This document shows positions 25,167 to 33,650 of a DNA stretch of 64,000 nt, piece after piece. The DNA comes from Chryseobacterium oryctis. GTDB taxonomy: Bacteria; Bacteroidota; Bacteroidia; Flavobacteriales; Weeksellaceae. The stretch lies in assembly GCF_025971925.1 (NCBI RefSeq), contig NZ_JAPDHV010000001.1:248001-312000 (forward strand), written 5' to 3'. Numbering within the stretch: position 1 is the stretch's first letter; each line of letters opens with the position of its first letter. The position numbers and the translations under genes were made by a program. The notes beneath the pieces are model-generated. The model did not search any database, was not told the origin of the DNA, and saw only the letters and a program-made list of their open reading frames with translations.

Positions 25167-25616
25167 TTAGAAAACTTCTACAATTTGTTGGTGAATATTA
25201 TTCAGGATAAATTCATCTCCTGATTTCATACCCATCATCTTTTTAGCCATCGGACTTTCAGGAGAAATTGCATAAAAACGTTCTCCTTCAAAGAAGAATT
25301 CTCCCAACGAAACAGAAATATAAAAACGTGCTTTATTGGTAATTACTAAAGAACCCAACTGAATTTTTTCAGTAGAATTATTTAAAACTTTTACCATGTT
25401 TTTTTTCAAATCATGCAAGGCTCCGAGCTGTCTTTGCATCTGATAAATTTCCTCCTGCATTTCCTCTCTCATACTATCATACTTCGGAGTCTTTTTAATA
25501 TCGCGACTTGCTTCAAGCGTAAACTCAATAAAGTTTTTCAATTTCTCAATCTTTTCAGCAATCACGTTTTGCACATAATTTCTTATGTCATTTTTCTCAA
25601 ACACTATCTTCTCCAT
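25167..25616 (-). CDS. GreA/GreB-like transcription factor
   Basis: 149 residues. The N-terminal part (about 1-70) is a Lys/Glu-rich helical hairpin like the Gre coiled coil. The C-terminal part fits the Gre FKBP-like domain: GSLVITNKARFYISVSLG, then ISPESPMAKKMMGMKSGDEF, where Gre proteins have SPxGxALLGKxxGD. Gre factors restart backtracked RNA polymerase; the acidic coil-tip pair cannot be placed with certainty, so it may be a Gre homologue with another effect on polymerase. Confidence 0.75.
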   Translation of the reverse strand: MEKIVFEKNDIRNYVQNVIAEKIEKLKNFIEFTLEASRDIKKTPKYDSMREEMQEEIYQMQRQLGALHDLKKNMVKVLNNSTEKIQLGSLVITNKARFYISVSLGEFFFEGERFYAISPESPMAKKMMGMKSGDEFILNNIHQQIVEVF

Positions 25617-25696
25617 ACCATCGAATCTTTACATAAAGATAATATTTTTTGAATAAAATGGTCTTGTAAAATTTTCTACAAGACCACTTATTTTTA

Positions 25697-26227
25697 TTAT
25701 TCTAACAATTTTTTCAGATTATCCAAGCCTTCTCCGTACGATTTTCCCATTTGATAATCCATCATCGGTCTCATAACCTTCATCATCGCATCCTGTTCAG
25801 TATCCATCGTCCAGGTTACCTTTGTAGCATTTCCCTCAGAAGTCAAAATAATATCTGAAGTAGCCTGCCCTTCAAATGGTTTTTTAAAAATCATCTCTGT
25901 TTTTTGTTTTTGACCTAAAACCAATTCTTTGATTTCCTGACAACCTGCTCCCGCATCGTCATTCTGGCTGTCCCAACAATATTTATCCCCTACTTCTCCC
26001 GCAGTTCCGCTATAGACGAGACTCATGTTTTTATCTAGCTTTAACCAAGGATTCCATTGATTGAAAGCTTTCATAGAACTTACTTGTTCCCAAACTTTTT
26101 CTTTCGGGGCATTTATAATAATTGACTTTTCAAAATGATAATCTTTACTGAAAGCCAGCATTGCAATTACAGCATATGCAATAATTAAAAGAATAATTAT
26201 ACCTAAAATTTTCAAAATTGTTTTCAT
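25697..26227 (-). CDS. Membrane-anchored SRPBCC (START-like) protein
   Basis: 176 residues. One N-terminal membrane segment (ILKILGIIILLIIAYAVIAM) is followed by a Bet v1/START-type ligand-binding domain: SIIINAPKEKVWEQVSSMKAFNQWNPW at the start (region) and a long C-terminal helix (QMGKSYGEGLDNLKKLL). Such domains hold hydrophobic ligands; the ligand is unknown. Single gene with a complete promoter, divergent from the M3 peptidase. Confidence 0.85.
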   Translation of the reverse strand: MKTILKILGIIILLIIAYAVIAMLAFSKDYHFEKSIIINAPKEKVWEQVSSMKAFNQWNPWLKLDKNMSLVYSGTAGEVGDKYCWDSQNDDAGAGCQEIKELVLGQKQKTEMIFKKPFEGQATSDIILTSEGNATKVTWTMDTEQDAMMKVMRPMMDYQMGKSYGEGLDNLKKLLE

Positions 26228-26270
26228 AGTTAAATAATATTAAGTGGTTAATTTTATAAAAATTTATTGT

Positions 26271-26300
26271 CAAAATTAATCATTCCATGCCTCATATCAA
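26271..26300 (-). promoter_or_regulatory. Promoter of the SRPBCC gene
   Basis: Minus strand: TTG at 26300-26298, 19-nt spacer, TAATTTTG at 26278-26271. Complete consensus match; leader of about 40 nt. Confidence 0.65.
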
Positions 26301-26337
26301 CTTTCCATATGACAAGATTAATTAAAGATAAACAATT

Positions 26338-26370
26338 TTGTCACAACTTTTCATTCAGGCATTATTTTTG
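26338..26370 (+). promoter_or_regulatory. Promoter of the M3 peptidase gene
   Basis: TTG at 26338-26340, 22-nt spacer, TATTTTTG at 26363-26370, leader of about 55 nt. Confidence 0.6.
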
Positions 26371-26429
26371 AGCAATCACTCCACAAATCACTATGATTCC
26401 TTACATTTACAATAATTAAAAGTCAAAAA

Positions 26430-28448
26430 ATGAATATCTTAACAGAAAAATTTAATACACCATATCATTCTGCACCTTTCAATAATATAAAAAACGAAGA
26501 CTACCTTCCTGCTTTTAAAGAATTAATTCAAAAATCAGAAGAAGAAATTAACGCTATTGTCAGCAATCTAGAAGAACCAACTTTTGAAAACGTAATTGAA
26601 GCTTTAGCATACTCAGGAGAACAACTTGATGTAGTTTCTAATATATTTTTCAATTTAAACTCCGCCGAGACAAGTGATGAATTACAAAAAATCGCTCAGG
26701 AAGTTTCACCTATTTTGACGGAATATTCATCTAAAATCTCTCAAAACGAAGCCCTATTCAATAAAATCAAGAAAGTTTATGATGAGAAAGAAAAATACAG
26801 TCTGAACGAAGAACAACAAATGCTTTTAAACGAAACCTACAAAGGTTTTGTAAGAAGCGGGGCTTTATTAAGCGAAGAAAACAAAGAAAAATTAAAGAAA
26901 ATCAACATGGAACTTTCTTTAAAATCTCTTCAATTCGGACAAAATGTTCTGGCTTCAACCAATAATTATTTCAAACATATCATCAACAAAGAAGATTTAG
27001 CCGGAATTCCTGATGCTATTTTAGAACAATACGCAGAAGAAGCCAAAGAAAGAAACCTTGAAGGCTGGGTTATTACTTTACAATACCCAAGCTACGTTCC
27101 TTTTATGACGTATGCAGAAAATCGTGAATTGAGAAAAGAAATAGCTTTAGCAAATGGTAAAAAATCTTTTGACGGAGGTGAATTTGACAATCAAAACCTC
27201 ATTAAAGAGCTTTTAAATTTAAAACAGCAAAAAGCAGAATTATTAGGTTACATCAATTATGCAGACTATGTTTTGGAAGAAAGAATGGCAAAGTCTCCAA
27301 CTAAAGTCTTTGAGTTTTTAAATGAACTTTTAGTAAAAGCGAAACCTTACGCCGACAAAGAAATTGAAGAATTAAAATCTCTTGCCAAAGCTGACGGAAT
27401 TGACGAAATACAGGGATACGACCATTCTTATTATGCTGAAAAACTTCGTAAAGCTAAATTTGATTTGAATGATGAAGAATTAAAACCTTATTTCCCATTA
27501 AATCAGGTTCAGGATGCCGTTTTTGGTTTAGCCAATAAACTTTTTGGGTTAACTTTTGAAGAAAGAAATGACATTCCGAAGTACCACGAAGACGTAAAAG
27601 TATATGAAGTGAAAGAAAGCGGAGAATACAAATCTTTATTATACGTTGATTATTTTCCAAGAAAAGGAAAAAGAGCAGGAGCTTGGATGACAAGCTATAA
27701 AAACCAATACAAAAAAGATGGAGAAAATTCTCGTCCGCATATTTCTATTGTCTGCAACTTTAGCAAACCAACGAAAGATACACCAAGCCTGTTGACATTC
27801 CAAGAAGTAACGACTTTATTCCATGAATTTGGACATGCTCTTCACGGAATGTTGGCTGATACACAATATCCTACTCTTTCAGGAACTTCTGTAAAATGGG
27901 ATTTTGTTGAGTTACCTTCTCAGTTCCTAGAAAACTTCTGTTATGAACCGGAATTTTTGAAAACCTTTGCTAAACATTATAAAACAGGAGAAATTCTCCC
28001 TGATGAAAAAATTGAGAAAATCGAGCAATCCAAAAACTTCATGGAAGGTTATCAAACGTTGAGACAACTCGGTTTCGGATTGCTGGATATGAATTATCAT
28101 ACAAAAGTTGAAGAGCTGGAAAATAAAAACGTTAAGGAATTTGAGGACGAATACACAAAAGCAACTCAGCTTTATCCTGTAAATCCTGAAACTGCAATGA
28201 GTCCAAGTTTTTCTCATATTTTCCAAGGGGGTTATTCAGCCGGATATTATTCTTACAAATGGGCTGAAGTATTGGATGCCGATGCTTTTCAGTATTTTAA
28301 AGAAAACGGAATTTTTAATGCTGAAATTGCAGCAAAATATAAAGTTCTTCTTTCATCTGGCGGAACAAAAGACCCAATGGAATTATACAAAAATTTCAGA
28401 GGAAGTGAACCTAAGGTGGAAAGCCTTCTGAAAAGAGCATTTGGATAA
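26430..28448 (+). CDS. dcp: M3 family peptidyl-dipeptidase (Dcp-like)
   Basis: 672 residues, close to the Dcp/oligopeptidase A length. The zinc-site HEFGH is near residue 465 (FHEFGHALHGML), with a Glu about 25 residues later in VELPSQFLENF and the substrate-binding GGYSAGYYSYKWAE near the end. The N-terminal region (NIKNEDYLPAFKEL, FENVIEALAYSGEQL) resembles Dcp more than PrlC. No signal peptide, so probably cytoplasmic. It breaks down short peptides. Confidence 0.92.
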   Translation: MNILTEKFNTPYHSAPFNNIKNEDYLPAFKELIQKSEEEINAIVSNLEEPTFENVIEALAYSGEQLDVVSNIFFNLNSAETSDELQKIAQEVSPILTEYSSKISQNEALFNKIKKVYDEKEKYSLNEEQQMLLNETYKGFVRSGALLSEENKEKLKKINMELSLKSLQFGQNVLASTNNYFKHIINKEDLAGIPDAILEQYAEEAKERNLEGWVITLQYPSYVPFMTYAENRELRKEIALANGKKSFDGGEFDNQNLIKELLNLKQQKAELLGYINYADYVLEERMAKSPTKVFEFLNELLVKAKPYADKEIEELKSLAKADGIDEIQGYDHSYYAEKLRKAKFDLNDEELKPYFPLNQVQDAVFGLANKLFGLTFEERNDIPKYHEDVKVYEVKESGEYKSLLYVDYFPRKGKRAGAWMTSYKNQYKKDGENSRPHISIVCNFSKPTKDTPSLLTFQEVTTLFHEFGHALHGMLADTQYPTLSGTSVKWDFVELPSQFLENFCYEPEFLKTFAKHYKTGEILPDEKIEKIEQSKNFMEGYQTLRQLGFGLLDMNYHTKVEELENKNVKEFEDEYTKATQLYPVNPETAMSPSFSHIFQGGYSAGYYSYKWAEVLDADAFQYFKENGIFNAEIAAKYKVLLSSGGTKDPMELYKNFRGSEPKVESLLKRAFG

Positions 28449-28470
28449 AATTTAATTCAGAAAAATAAAG

Positions 28471-28505
28471 AAAAAGACTATCATTTTTTTTGATAGTCTT
28501 TTTTA
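28471..28505. terminator. Bidirectional terminator
   Basis: The arms AAAAAGACTATCA and TGATAGTCTTTTT between the M3 peptidase and the convergent flippase-like gene. Confidence 0.85.
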
Positions 28506-28528
28506 TACTTTAAAATAATACTTAAAGT

Positions 28529-29551
28529 CTAGAATTCTTTCTTAGAATTTGCTTTATTTCTTGCTTTTGCCAACATTGGAATAGAAATCAACCCCATCAC
28601 CAACATAATAACAATCTGAAGAGGTAAAGAAATAAATGAATACGTAAGCCCCATTTCACCTCCTAATTCAGCAGATTTTCCAACAGCAAGGAATAATGCC
28701 ATAAAGCCATATTTCATTGCCAGATTAAAGGCTCCAATCCCTCCACTTGCAGGAATCATCATTCCTAAAGTTCCGACAACAATAATAAAAAATCCGTCTG
28801 CTACAGTAAAGTTTGAAGTTTCAGGCAATGCAAAACATACCAAATATGCTGCAAAGTAATACGAAACCCAAATTCCTATCGTGTATAGAATAAATTTTCC
28901 TTTTTGTTTTAATTTGAATATTGAAGTTAAACCCTGCAAAATACCATCTATAAAATTGATGATTTTATCTAAAACAGGGACATTAGATAATCTTTTTTTA
29001 AACACAAAAAATAAAATACCTCCTAATCCTAAAATAGATAATCCAATTAAAATTTTATTCGGATTGATATTTACTCCTGAATTTTTATAAAAAGAAAGAA
29101 TTGCCTCATACTTGAAAATCAATGTCAACCCTAAAAACCCCAACATACAAACCAAGTCTACCACTCTTTCAAGAATAATTGTCCCGAAAGATTTATCAAC
29201 AGGAACTTTTTCAACTCCATACAAAGCAGTAGCTCTGGCTACCTCTCCACTTCTTGGAATGGTAAGATTCATTAAGTATCCAAAAGAAATTGACCAAAGC
29301 GAATTGGAGGTTGACACAGGATACCCCATCGGTTCCAGCATCAAATTCCAACGAACAGCTCTAAACCAATAAGCCGCAATCCCAAAACATGCTGCAAATA
29401 AAACCCACCAATAATTAGCCTTGGATAAAGATTTTTGGAATGATTCATAATCAAAATCTTTAAGAGCAAACCATAAAAAAAAGCCTGCTATCGCAAGCGA
29501 AATTACTATTGTGAGTATAGATTTTAAAGGACTTGATGATTTTTTCTCCAT
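28529..29551 (-). CDS. Flippase-like/LPG synthase transmembrane-domain protein (UPF0104)
   Basis: 340 residues with about eight membrane segments, starting at ILTIVISLAIAGFFLWFAL. Characteristic parts are YWFRAVRWNLML (about 62-73), the SFGYLMNLTIPRSGEVARA (about 88-106) with the conserved polar Arg-Ser-Gly-Glu, and PASGGIGAFNLAM near 270. The family is related to the membrane half of lysylphosphatidylglycerol synthase and is often called lipid flippase-like. It lies 3 nt after panD, so cotranscribed with it; a functional link is not evident. A second member of the family is at 50919. Confidence 0.85.
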   Translation of the reverse strand: MEKKSSSPLKSILTIVISLAIAGFFLWFALKDFDYESFQKSLSKANYWWVLFAACFGIAAYWFRAVRWNLMLEPMGYPVSTSNSLWSISFGYLMNLTIPRSGEVARATALYGVEKVPVDKSFGTIILERVVDLVCMLGFLGLTLIFKYEAILSFYKNSGVNINPNKILIGLSILGLGGILFFVFKKRLSNVPVLDKIINFIDGILQGLTSIFKLKQKGKFILYTIGIWVSYYFAAYLVCFALPETSNFTVADGFFIIVVGTLGMMIPASGGIGAFNLAMKYGFMALFLAVGKSAELGGEMGLTYSFISLPLQIVIMLVMGLISIPMLAKARNKANSKKEF

Positions 29552-29554
29552 AGA

Positions 29555-29905
29555 TTAAGTAAGAAGATTTGTTTTTTCGTCCGGAAATACAATTTTTGGC
29601 TGAAAAGTTTTTGCTTCTTCGGGAGTCATCTGAGCATAAGCAATAATGATAATAGTATCATCTTTCTGTACTTTTCTAGCAGCAGGACCATTTAAGCAAA
29701 TCTCACCAGATTTCCTTTTTCCTTTAATAACATACGTATCAAAACGTTCTCCATTATTTACATTTACAATATAAACTCTCTCACCAACCACCAATCCGGC
29801 AGCATCAATAAGTTCTTCATCAATTGTAATACTACCAATATAGTTCAGGTCAGAAGCCGTAACTCTCACCCTGTGAATCTTAGACTTAAAAACTTCTATT
29901 AACAT
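29555..29905 (-). CDS. panD: Aspartate 1-decarboxylase
   Basis: 116 residues, the usual PanD length. The self-cleavage site Gly24-Ser25 is in YIGSITID, producing the pyruvoyl group; the C-terminal part has GERFDTYVI and LNGPAAR, which bind the substrate. It makes beta-alanine for pantothenate and coenzyme A. First gene of a pair with the flippase-like gene. The promoter box ends 4 nt before the ATG. Confidence 0.97.
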   Translation of the reverse strand: MLIEVFKSKIHRVRVTASDLNYIGSITIDEELIDAAGLVVGERVYIVNVNNGERFDTYVIKGKRKSGEICLNGPAARKVQKDDTIIIIAYAQMTPEEAKTFQPKIVFPDEKTNLLT

Positions 29906-29909
29906 GGTG

Positions 29910-29917
29910 CAAATTTA
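29910..29917 (-). promoter_or_regulatory. -7 box immediately before panD
   Basis: TAAATTTG on the minus strand, full match, 4 nt before the ATG at 29905. The rest of 29918-30305 holds the sigma-54-like site, the HU promoter and AT-rich DNA without a gene. Confidence 0.5.
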
Positions 29918-30128
29918 TTAATAAAAATTTATAAAACAGGCTTTTAAAATGAATTTAAAACCAACAGACACCCAGTAGTTTAATTTCATTATAACCATTT
30001 TTAACAAACTTTACTTACAAAATACACAACCATATCCCTAAAACTATTAATAGTTTATACAAAATTAGGAATTTGATAAATACAAAAAACAATTTCACAT
30101 TTTTGCTAAAGTCAATATTAATAAGTAT

Positions 30129-30145
30129 TTGGCATGATTTTAGCA
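30129..30145 (+). promoter_or_regulatory. Sigma-54-like site upstream of the HU gene
   Basis: TTGGCATGATTTTAGCA keeps the -24 GG and the -12 GC at the exact 10-nt distance and the N4 spacing; two other consensus bases differ. The predicted start near 30156 is 150 nt before the HU start codon and 85 nt before the vegetative promoter. Confidence 0.4.
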
Positions 30146-30240
30146 ACCTGTATCGTAGATTTTTCGCAAAAATATGAATTATCATTTTTTAATAGTTTCT
30201 GTTGAAAATCAAAAAAAAATTATATATTTTAGTAAAAAAA

Positions 30241-30270
30241 TTGCACAATTAGAAAATTGTATTATATTTG
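30241..30270 (+). promoter_or_regulatory. Vegetative promoter of the HU gene
   Basis: TTG at 30241-30243, a 19-nt spacer and TATATTTG at 30263-30270: a complete consensus match. Leader of about 30 nt. It places the start of HU at 30306 and makes the longer in-frame reading from 30174 unlikely. Confidence 0.75.
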
Positions 30271-30305
30271 CTATAATTACGAAATTAACTTTAATATTAA
30301 AAATT

Positions 30306-30596
30306 ATGAACAAGTCTGAATTAATCGACGCAATCGCAAAAGATGCAGGTATCACAAAAGTTGCAGCTAAAGCTGCTTTAGAATCTTTCATCGGTAACGT
30401 AACTTCTACTTTAAAGAAAAAAGACGGAAAAGTTTCTCTAGTAGGCTTCGGGACTTTCTCAGTAGCAGAAAGAGCAGCTAGACAAGGTATCAACCCTGCA
30501 ACTAAAAAACCAATCAAGATTGCTGCTAAAAAAGTTGCTAAATTCAAAGCTGGAGCTGATCTTGCAAATGCAGTTTCTGGAGCTAAGAAAAAATAA
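30306..30596 (+). CDS. HU family DNA-binding protein
   Basis: 96 residues from MNKSELIDAIA at 30306. The helical dimerisation part ITKVAAKAALESFI is followed by the beta-arm region: VSLVGFGTFSV, then RAARQGINPATKKPIKI with the intercalating Pro, and a Lys/Ala-rich end. HU bends and packs DNA. A strong vegetative promoter and a possible sigma-54 site precede it, and a strong terminator follows, fitting a highly expressed single gene. Confidence 0.95.
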   Translation: MNKSELIDAIAKDAGITKVAAKAALESFIGNVTSTLKKKDGKVSLVGFGTFSVAERAARQGINPATKKPIKIAAKKVAKFKAGADLANAVSGAKKK

Positions 30597-30622
30597 TCAT
30601 TCAGATTATAAAAAAAATAAGA

Positions 30623-30649
30623 CCTCATCGATTGATGAGGTTTTTTTTA
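30623..30649 (+). terminator. Rho-independent terminator of the HU gene
   Basis: The arms CCTCATC and GATGAGG with a 4-nt loop and T8. Confidence 0.85.
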
Positions 30650-30665
30650 TTTCAAATTAATAAAT

Positions 30666-31307
30666 CTATGGCGCCAATCGTGATATTTTCCAATCCAAAT
30701 CATCCAAAGTATAAATAATCCTATCATGTAATCTATTAGGTCTTCCTTGCCAAAATTCAATTTCATAAGGCTTTACAATATAACCTCCCCAGTTTTCAGG
30801 TCTGGGAATTTCAGAATTCTCATATTCTTTTTCTAATTCTTTCAATTTATCTTCCAAAAACTCTCTATTAGGAATAACCTGACTTTGAGGAGAAACCACT
30901 GCACCAAGCTGACTTCCTTTTGGCCTTGAATGAAAATAGCCATCACTTAGATTCTCCACTATCCTTTCTAAATTTCCTTTAATTATAATTTGCCTTTCCA
31001 GATTGGGCCAAAAAAAATGAAGACACGCCTTATGATTCTTTTCTATCGCCTTTCCTTTTCTACTATTATAGTTGGTATAAAAAATAAAACCTTCATATGT
31101 ATAAGCCTTTAATAAAACCATCCTCGTTCTCGGGCAACCATCATCTTCTAACGTAGAAATCGCCATTGCATTGGCTTCAGAAATCCCAGGATTCTCATTT
31201 GCATCCAAAAACCAATCCCTAAATTGCTCTATCGGATTTTGTTTTATCTCACTTTCAATAAGTTGGGATTTATCGTACACTTTTCTTTTGTCGTGCAGGT
31301 TTTCCAT
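30666..31307 (-). CDS. pdxH: Pyridoxamine 5'-phosphate oxidase
   Basis: 213 residues with the PdxH pattern: RTMVLLKAYTYEGFIFYTNYNSRKG-like FMN contacts (RTRMVLLK about 60-67, NYNSRKG about 79-85), LHFFWPNLERQIIIKG, SRPKGSQLGAVVSPQS (about 126-141), and the C-terminal WQGRPNRLHDR with the substrate-binding Arg and His. It oxidises PMP or PNP to PLP using FMN. Its start codon is only 24 bp from that of yqgE on the other strand. Confidence 0.96.
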   Translation of the reverse strand: MENLHDKRKVYDKSQLIESEIKQNPIEQFRDWFLDANENPGISEANAMAISTLEDDGCPRTRMVLLKAYTYEGFIFYTNYNSRKGKAIEKNHKACLHFFWPNLERQIIIKGNLERIVENLSDGYFHSRPKGSQLGAVVSPQSQVIPNREFLEDKLKELEKEYENSEIPRPENWGGYIVKPYEIEFWQGRPNRLHDRIIYTLDDLDWKISRLAP

Positions 31308-31320
31308 AAATATTTTTTAT

Positions 31321-31328
31321 TAAATTTG
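31321..31328 (+). promoter_or_regulatory. -7 box immediately before yqgE
   Basis: TAAATTTG, full match, ending 3 nt before the ATG at 31332. Likely leaderless transcript. Confidence 0.45.
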
Positions 31329-31331
31329 AGT

Positions 31332-31880
31332 ATGAATTACTCATACAAAGGTAAAATATTAATTTCCACACCAGATATTTCAGGAGATATTTTTTCCAGA
31401 TCTGTGGTACTTATTATTGAACATAATGAGCATGGAGCTTTTGGGTTGATATTAAATAAAAAAAATAACCAAATGAGTAATAAATTCAAAAATTTCTTCG
31501 ACTTTAATATTGAGGTTTACGATGGTGGCCCTGTAGAAAATGAAAAAGTATTTTTTATTGTAAAAGGTAGAAAAGTAACGGAAGTTTTCACTGAAATCAA
31601 TAACGATTTTTATTTAACCGAAGACATCGAAAACATTATCAGCGCCATTCTCAACAACAAACTAAATGTAGGAGATGTTAAAATCTTTTCAGGATATTCC
31701 GGATGGAGCGCCATGCAGCTAGACAATGAGATTCAGAGAAAAATGTGGACCGTAGTTGATGTCTACAATTTAGACTACACATTACCAAATGATCAAAAAC
31801 TCTGGAAGTCTATTATGCAAAATCTTGGTGGTGAATATCTCCTTTGGGCAAACTCCCCTGAAGACATTTCGCTAAATTAA
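31332..31880 (+). CDS. YqgE/AlgH family protein
   Basis: 182 residues from MNYSYKGKILIST at 31332; the open frame runs further upstream but through the pdxH start region. Conserved parts of the family are GKILISTPDISGDIFSRSVVLI, HGAFGLILNKK, the DGGPVE loop, SGYSGWSAMQLDNEI and WANSPEDIS. Family members occur in nearly all Gram-negative bacteria; the role is not settled (a link to alginate regulation in Pseudomonas has not generalised). Cytoplasmic. Confidence 0.93.
   Translation: MNYSYKGKILISTPDISGDIFSRSVVLIIEHNEHGAFGLILNKKNNQMSNKFKNFFDFNIEVYDGGPVENEKVFFIVKGRKVTEVFTEINNDFYLTEDIENIISAILNNKLNVGDVKIFSGYSGWSAMQLDNEIQRKMWTVVDVYNLDYTLPNDQKLWKSIMQNLGGEYLLWANSPEDISLN
31346..31353 (-). promoter_or_regulatory. 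-7 box of pdxH inside the yqgE gene
   Basis: TACCTTTG on the minus strand, full match, about 38 nt before the pdxH start and just inside yqgE, so the two divergent transcripts begin almost at the same place. Confidence 0.4.
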
Positions 31881-32156
31881 CCTGTATTCTTATTATATTA
31901 AAAAGGATTTAAAAAATTAACAAATTTTAAGAATATATTATATAATTTTTAAGAAATTATTTCCGTTATTTGAGTAATCAAAATTAAAGAAAATGAAAGG
32001 TCTTAGATTATATATTATACAAATTTTTCCGAACTCATTTTTGACCTTAAATCCCATTTATTTACACCGCACTTACTACAAAAAGCAATAACACTGTGTA
32101 TATTTTCGTGAACAGGTTTTACGAATAAAAATACAAATTCTGATTTATTCAGAATA

Positions 32157-32199
32157 AAACCCGGTAAAGGACTTTGGAACTTTGTTGTTTACCGGGTTT
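32157..32199 (-). terminator. Terminator of the class IV aminotransferase gene
   Basis: Twelve-base arms AAACCCGGTAAA and TTTACCGGGTTT around a 19-nt loop, with a short T-run on the minus strand. The rest of the gap 31881-32205 is AT-rich; it holds a minus-strand frame with a CSKCG motif but no start codon, listed under findings. Confidence 0.65.
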
Positions 32200-32205
32200 G
32201 TCAAT

Positions 32206-33015
32206 TTAAAAACTATTTCTCCAGCTTTCTACCATTTTAGAAAAACGGGAGCTTTCAAAAGTCTTATTTCTTATTTTACCTACAGAAAATATGCCTTTCT
32301 CATCAGAAATCAACAAAATCTCTTCTGCTTTCTGAGATTCAAAAGCGATGATTTCGTGTTCCTGAATATCTGCAAGATTATTTTTATGCAAAAAAGTAAC
32401 GAAGTTTTCCATTAAAGGCGAGATATAAGCACCTTCTGTCTGCTTAGGAACTTTAATCACATTACCTTCTAAAAACAATAAATTTCCTGAAGTTGTACGA
32501 GCAATTCTTTTATTCGGATTCAGCAAAATAACATCATCCAAATCATTTTCCTGAGCATAAATACCTCCGTAAATATTTTCAGGACTGTGAACTCTGATAT
32601 TGCTCAAAAGATTGTTATTTACATTAATCTCTTTTATTAAATCCAATTCCAAAGGTCTTGAATGTACATTAAGAACATCCTCTACTTCATTAACTTCATA
32701 AAAATACGAAACCGATGATTTTGCCAACGTCAGTTCATCCTGATTTCTATATACCTGAAAATTGATAATTCCGTTTTCAATTTCTTTTCCTTCGATAACA
32801 TCTTTCTGAAAAAGTGACTGAAAAAACTCCAATGTATAAGTCAACGGAATATTCATTCTCATTTTTCTCATGGATGCCATCAGAAAAAAGTAACACTCTT
32901 CATCCATAATAAGCTTAGCATTCCTTACAAAAAAAGAAACCTTTACGGCATCTCCAAAAAGAAACGCTCTGTTATTAACCTTCAATTCACCTGATGTAAA
33001 ATATTTATTTTCCAA
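32206..33015 (-). CDS. Class IV aminotransferase-like protein lacking the catalytic lysine
   Basis: 269 residues with the fold pattern of class IV PLP enzymes (PabC/IlvE/D-amino-acid transaminase): NNRAFLFGDAV at 14-24 and DVILLNPNKRIARTTSGNLLFLEG at about 161-184 (region). The Schiff-base Lys should fall near residue 139-141; the chain there is SNIRVHS, and there is no Lys between residues 129 and 168. The conserved Glu before the TSxN motif is also changed (IARTTSGN). It is probably not a working transaminase, or it uses the fold otherwise. Transcribed after the START-like gene but separated from it by a terminator-like hairpin. Confidence 0.75.
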   Translation of the reverse strand: MENKYFTSGELKVNNRAFLFGDAVKVSFFVRNAKLIMDEECYFFLMASMRKMRMNIPLTYTLEFFQSLFQKDVIEGKEIENGIINFQVYRNQDELTLAKSSVSYFYEVNEVEDVLNVHSRPLELDLIKEINVNNNLLSNIRVHSPENIYGGIYAQENDLDDVILLNPNKRIARTTSGNLLFLEGNVIKVPKQTEGAYISPLMENFVTFLHKNNLADIQEHEIIAFESQKAEEILLISDEKGIFSVGKIRNKTFESSRFSKMVESWRNSF

Positions 33016-33037
33016 TTTTAGATTTGATTTATTTATA

Positions 33038-33066
33038 AAAAAATAATGAACGATAAATCGTTCATC
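33038..33066 (-). terminator. Terminator of the START-like gene
   Basis: The palindrome TGAACGATAAATCGTTCA (33047-33064) followed on the minus strand by a T-rich run. Confidence 0.65.
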
Positions 33067-33092
33067 AGTTTTATCATTGAGTACAACTACTT

Positions 33093-33479
33093 TTAAGCAG
33101 CACCTAATTTTATTCTAAGATTTTCAATTAGATTTTCCCAGTACATTGCATTTTCTTCTTCATCACCTTCTTCACAGAAATCTGTAATATTTAATGACAA
33201 ATCTTCTGTAATATCATCTATTACAATCGTCATCTCAAAGAAATTTTTGGTTCCTTCATCTTCTTCCCATCTGAAACGTACAAATCCTTCAGGCTTATAT
33301 CTAATCAAAGTCGCCTTCTCAGCAGGACCTCCCCCCCAACTAAAAAAGAAATCATCACCCTTCTCTGTTACTTCATCCGCAAACCATTCAGACAATCCTT
33401 CTGCAGTCGCCAGATATTCATACAAAATCTCTGATAAACAATGCATTGGAAATTCGTAATGGACTTTATGTTTCGCCAT
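33093..33479 (-). CDS. START-like domain protein
   Basis: 128 residues of the small Bacteroidota START-like/AHSA1-type family: KVHYEFPMHCLSEILYEYLAT, then LSEWFADEV, FFFSWGGGPAEKATL and VRFRWEEDEG, ending with a helix (AMYWENLIENLRIKLG). Very acidic. It should bind a hydrophobic ligand or a partner; neither is known. Cytoplasmic. Confidence 0.85.
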   Translation of the reverse strand: MAKHKVHYEFPMHCLSEILYEYLATAEGLSEWFADEVTEKGDDFFFSWGGGPAEKATLIRYKPEGFVRFRWEEDEGTKNFFEMTIVIDDITEDLSLNITDFCEEGDEEENAMYWENLIENLRIKLGAA

Positions 33480-33650
33480 ATAATCTTTGTTTTAATCGTC
33501 CCGCAATATATAAATTAATTTTTTTATTACACAAAATTGAATTTAATTTTTTACACTTTCTTCATGATATTTATCAGATATATTAAATATCTTTTGCCAG
33601 ATTTTTTATTTTTATAAAAATAGGGTCTACAATGAGATTTTCATATTAAA

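Noticed and set aside
26358-26376. GGCAT-type sigma-54 match before the M3 peptidase
   Set aside because: The -12 dinucleotide is wrong, and the same bases form a perfect TAnnTTTG promoter.
30174-30305. In-frame upstream extension of HU by 44 codons
   Set aside because: The perfect promoter at 30241-30270 lies inside it, and the extension is unlike any HU N-terminus.
31993-32091. 33-codon plus-strand ORF after yqgE
   Set aside because: No conserved motif, no promoter, and composition follows the AT-rich spacer.
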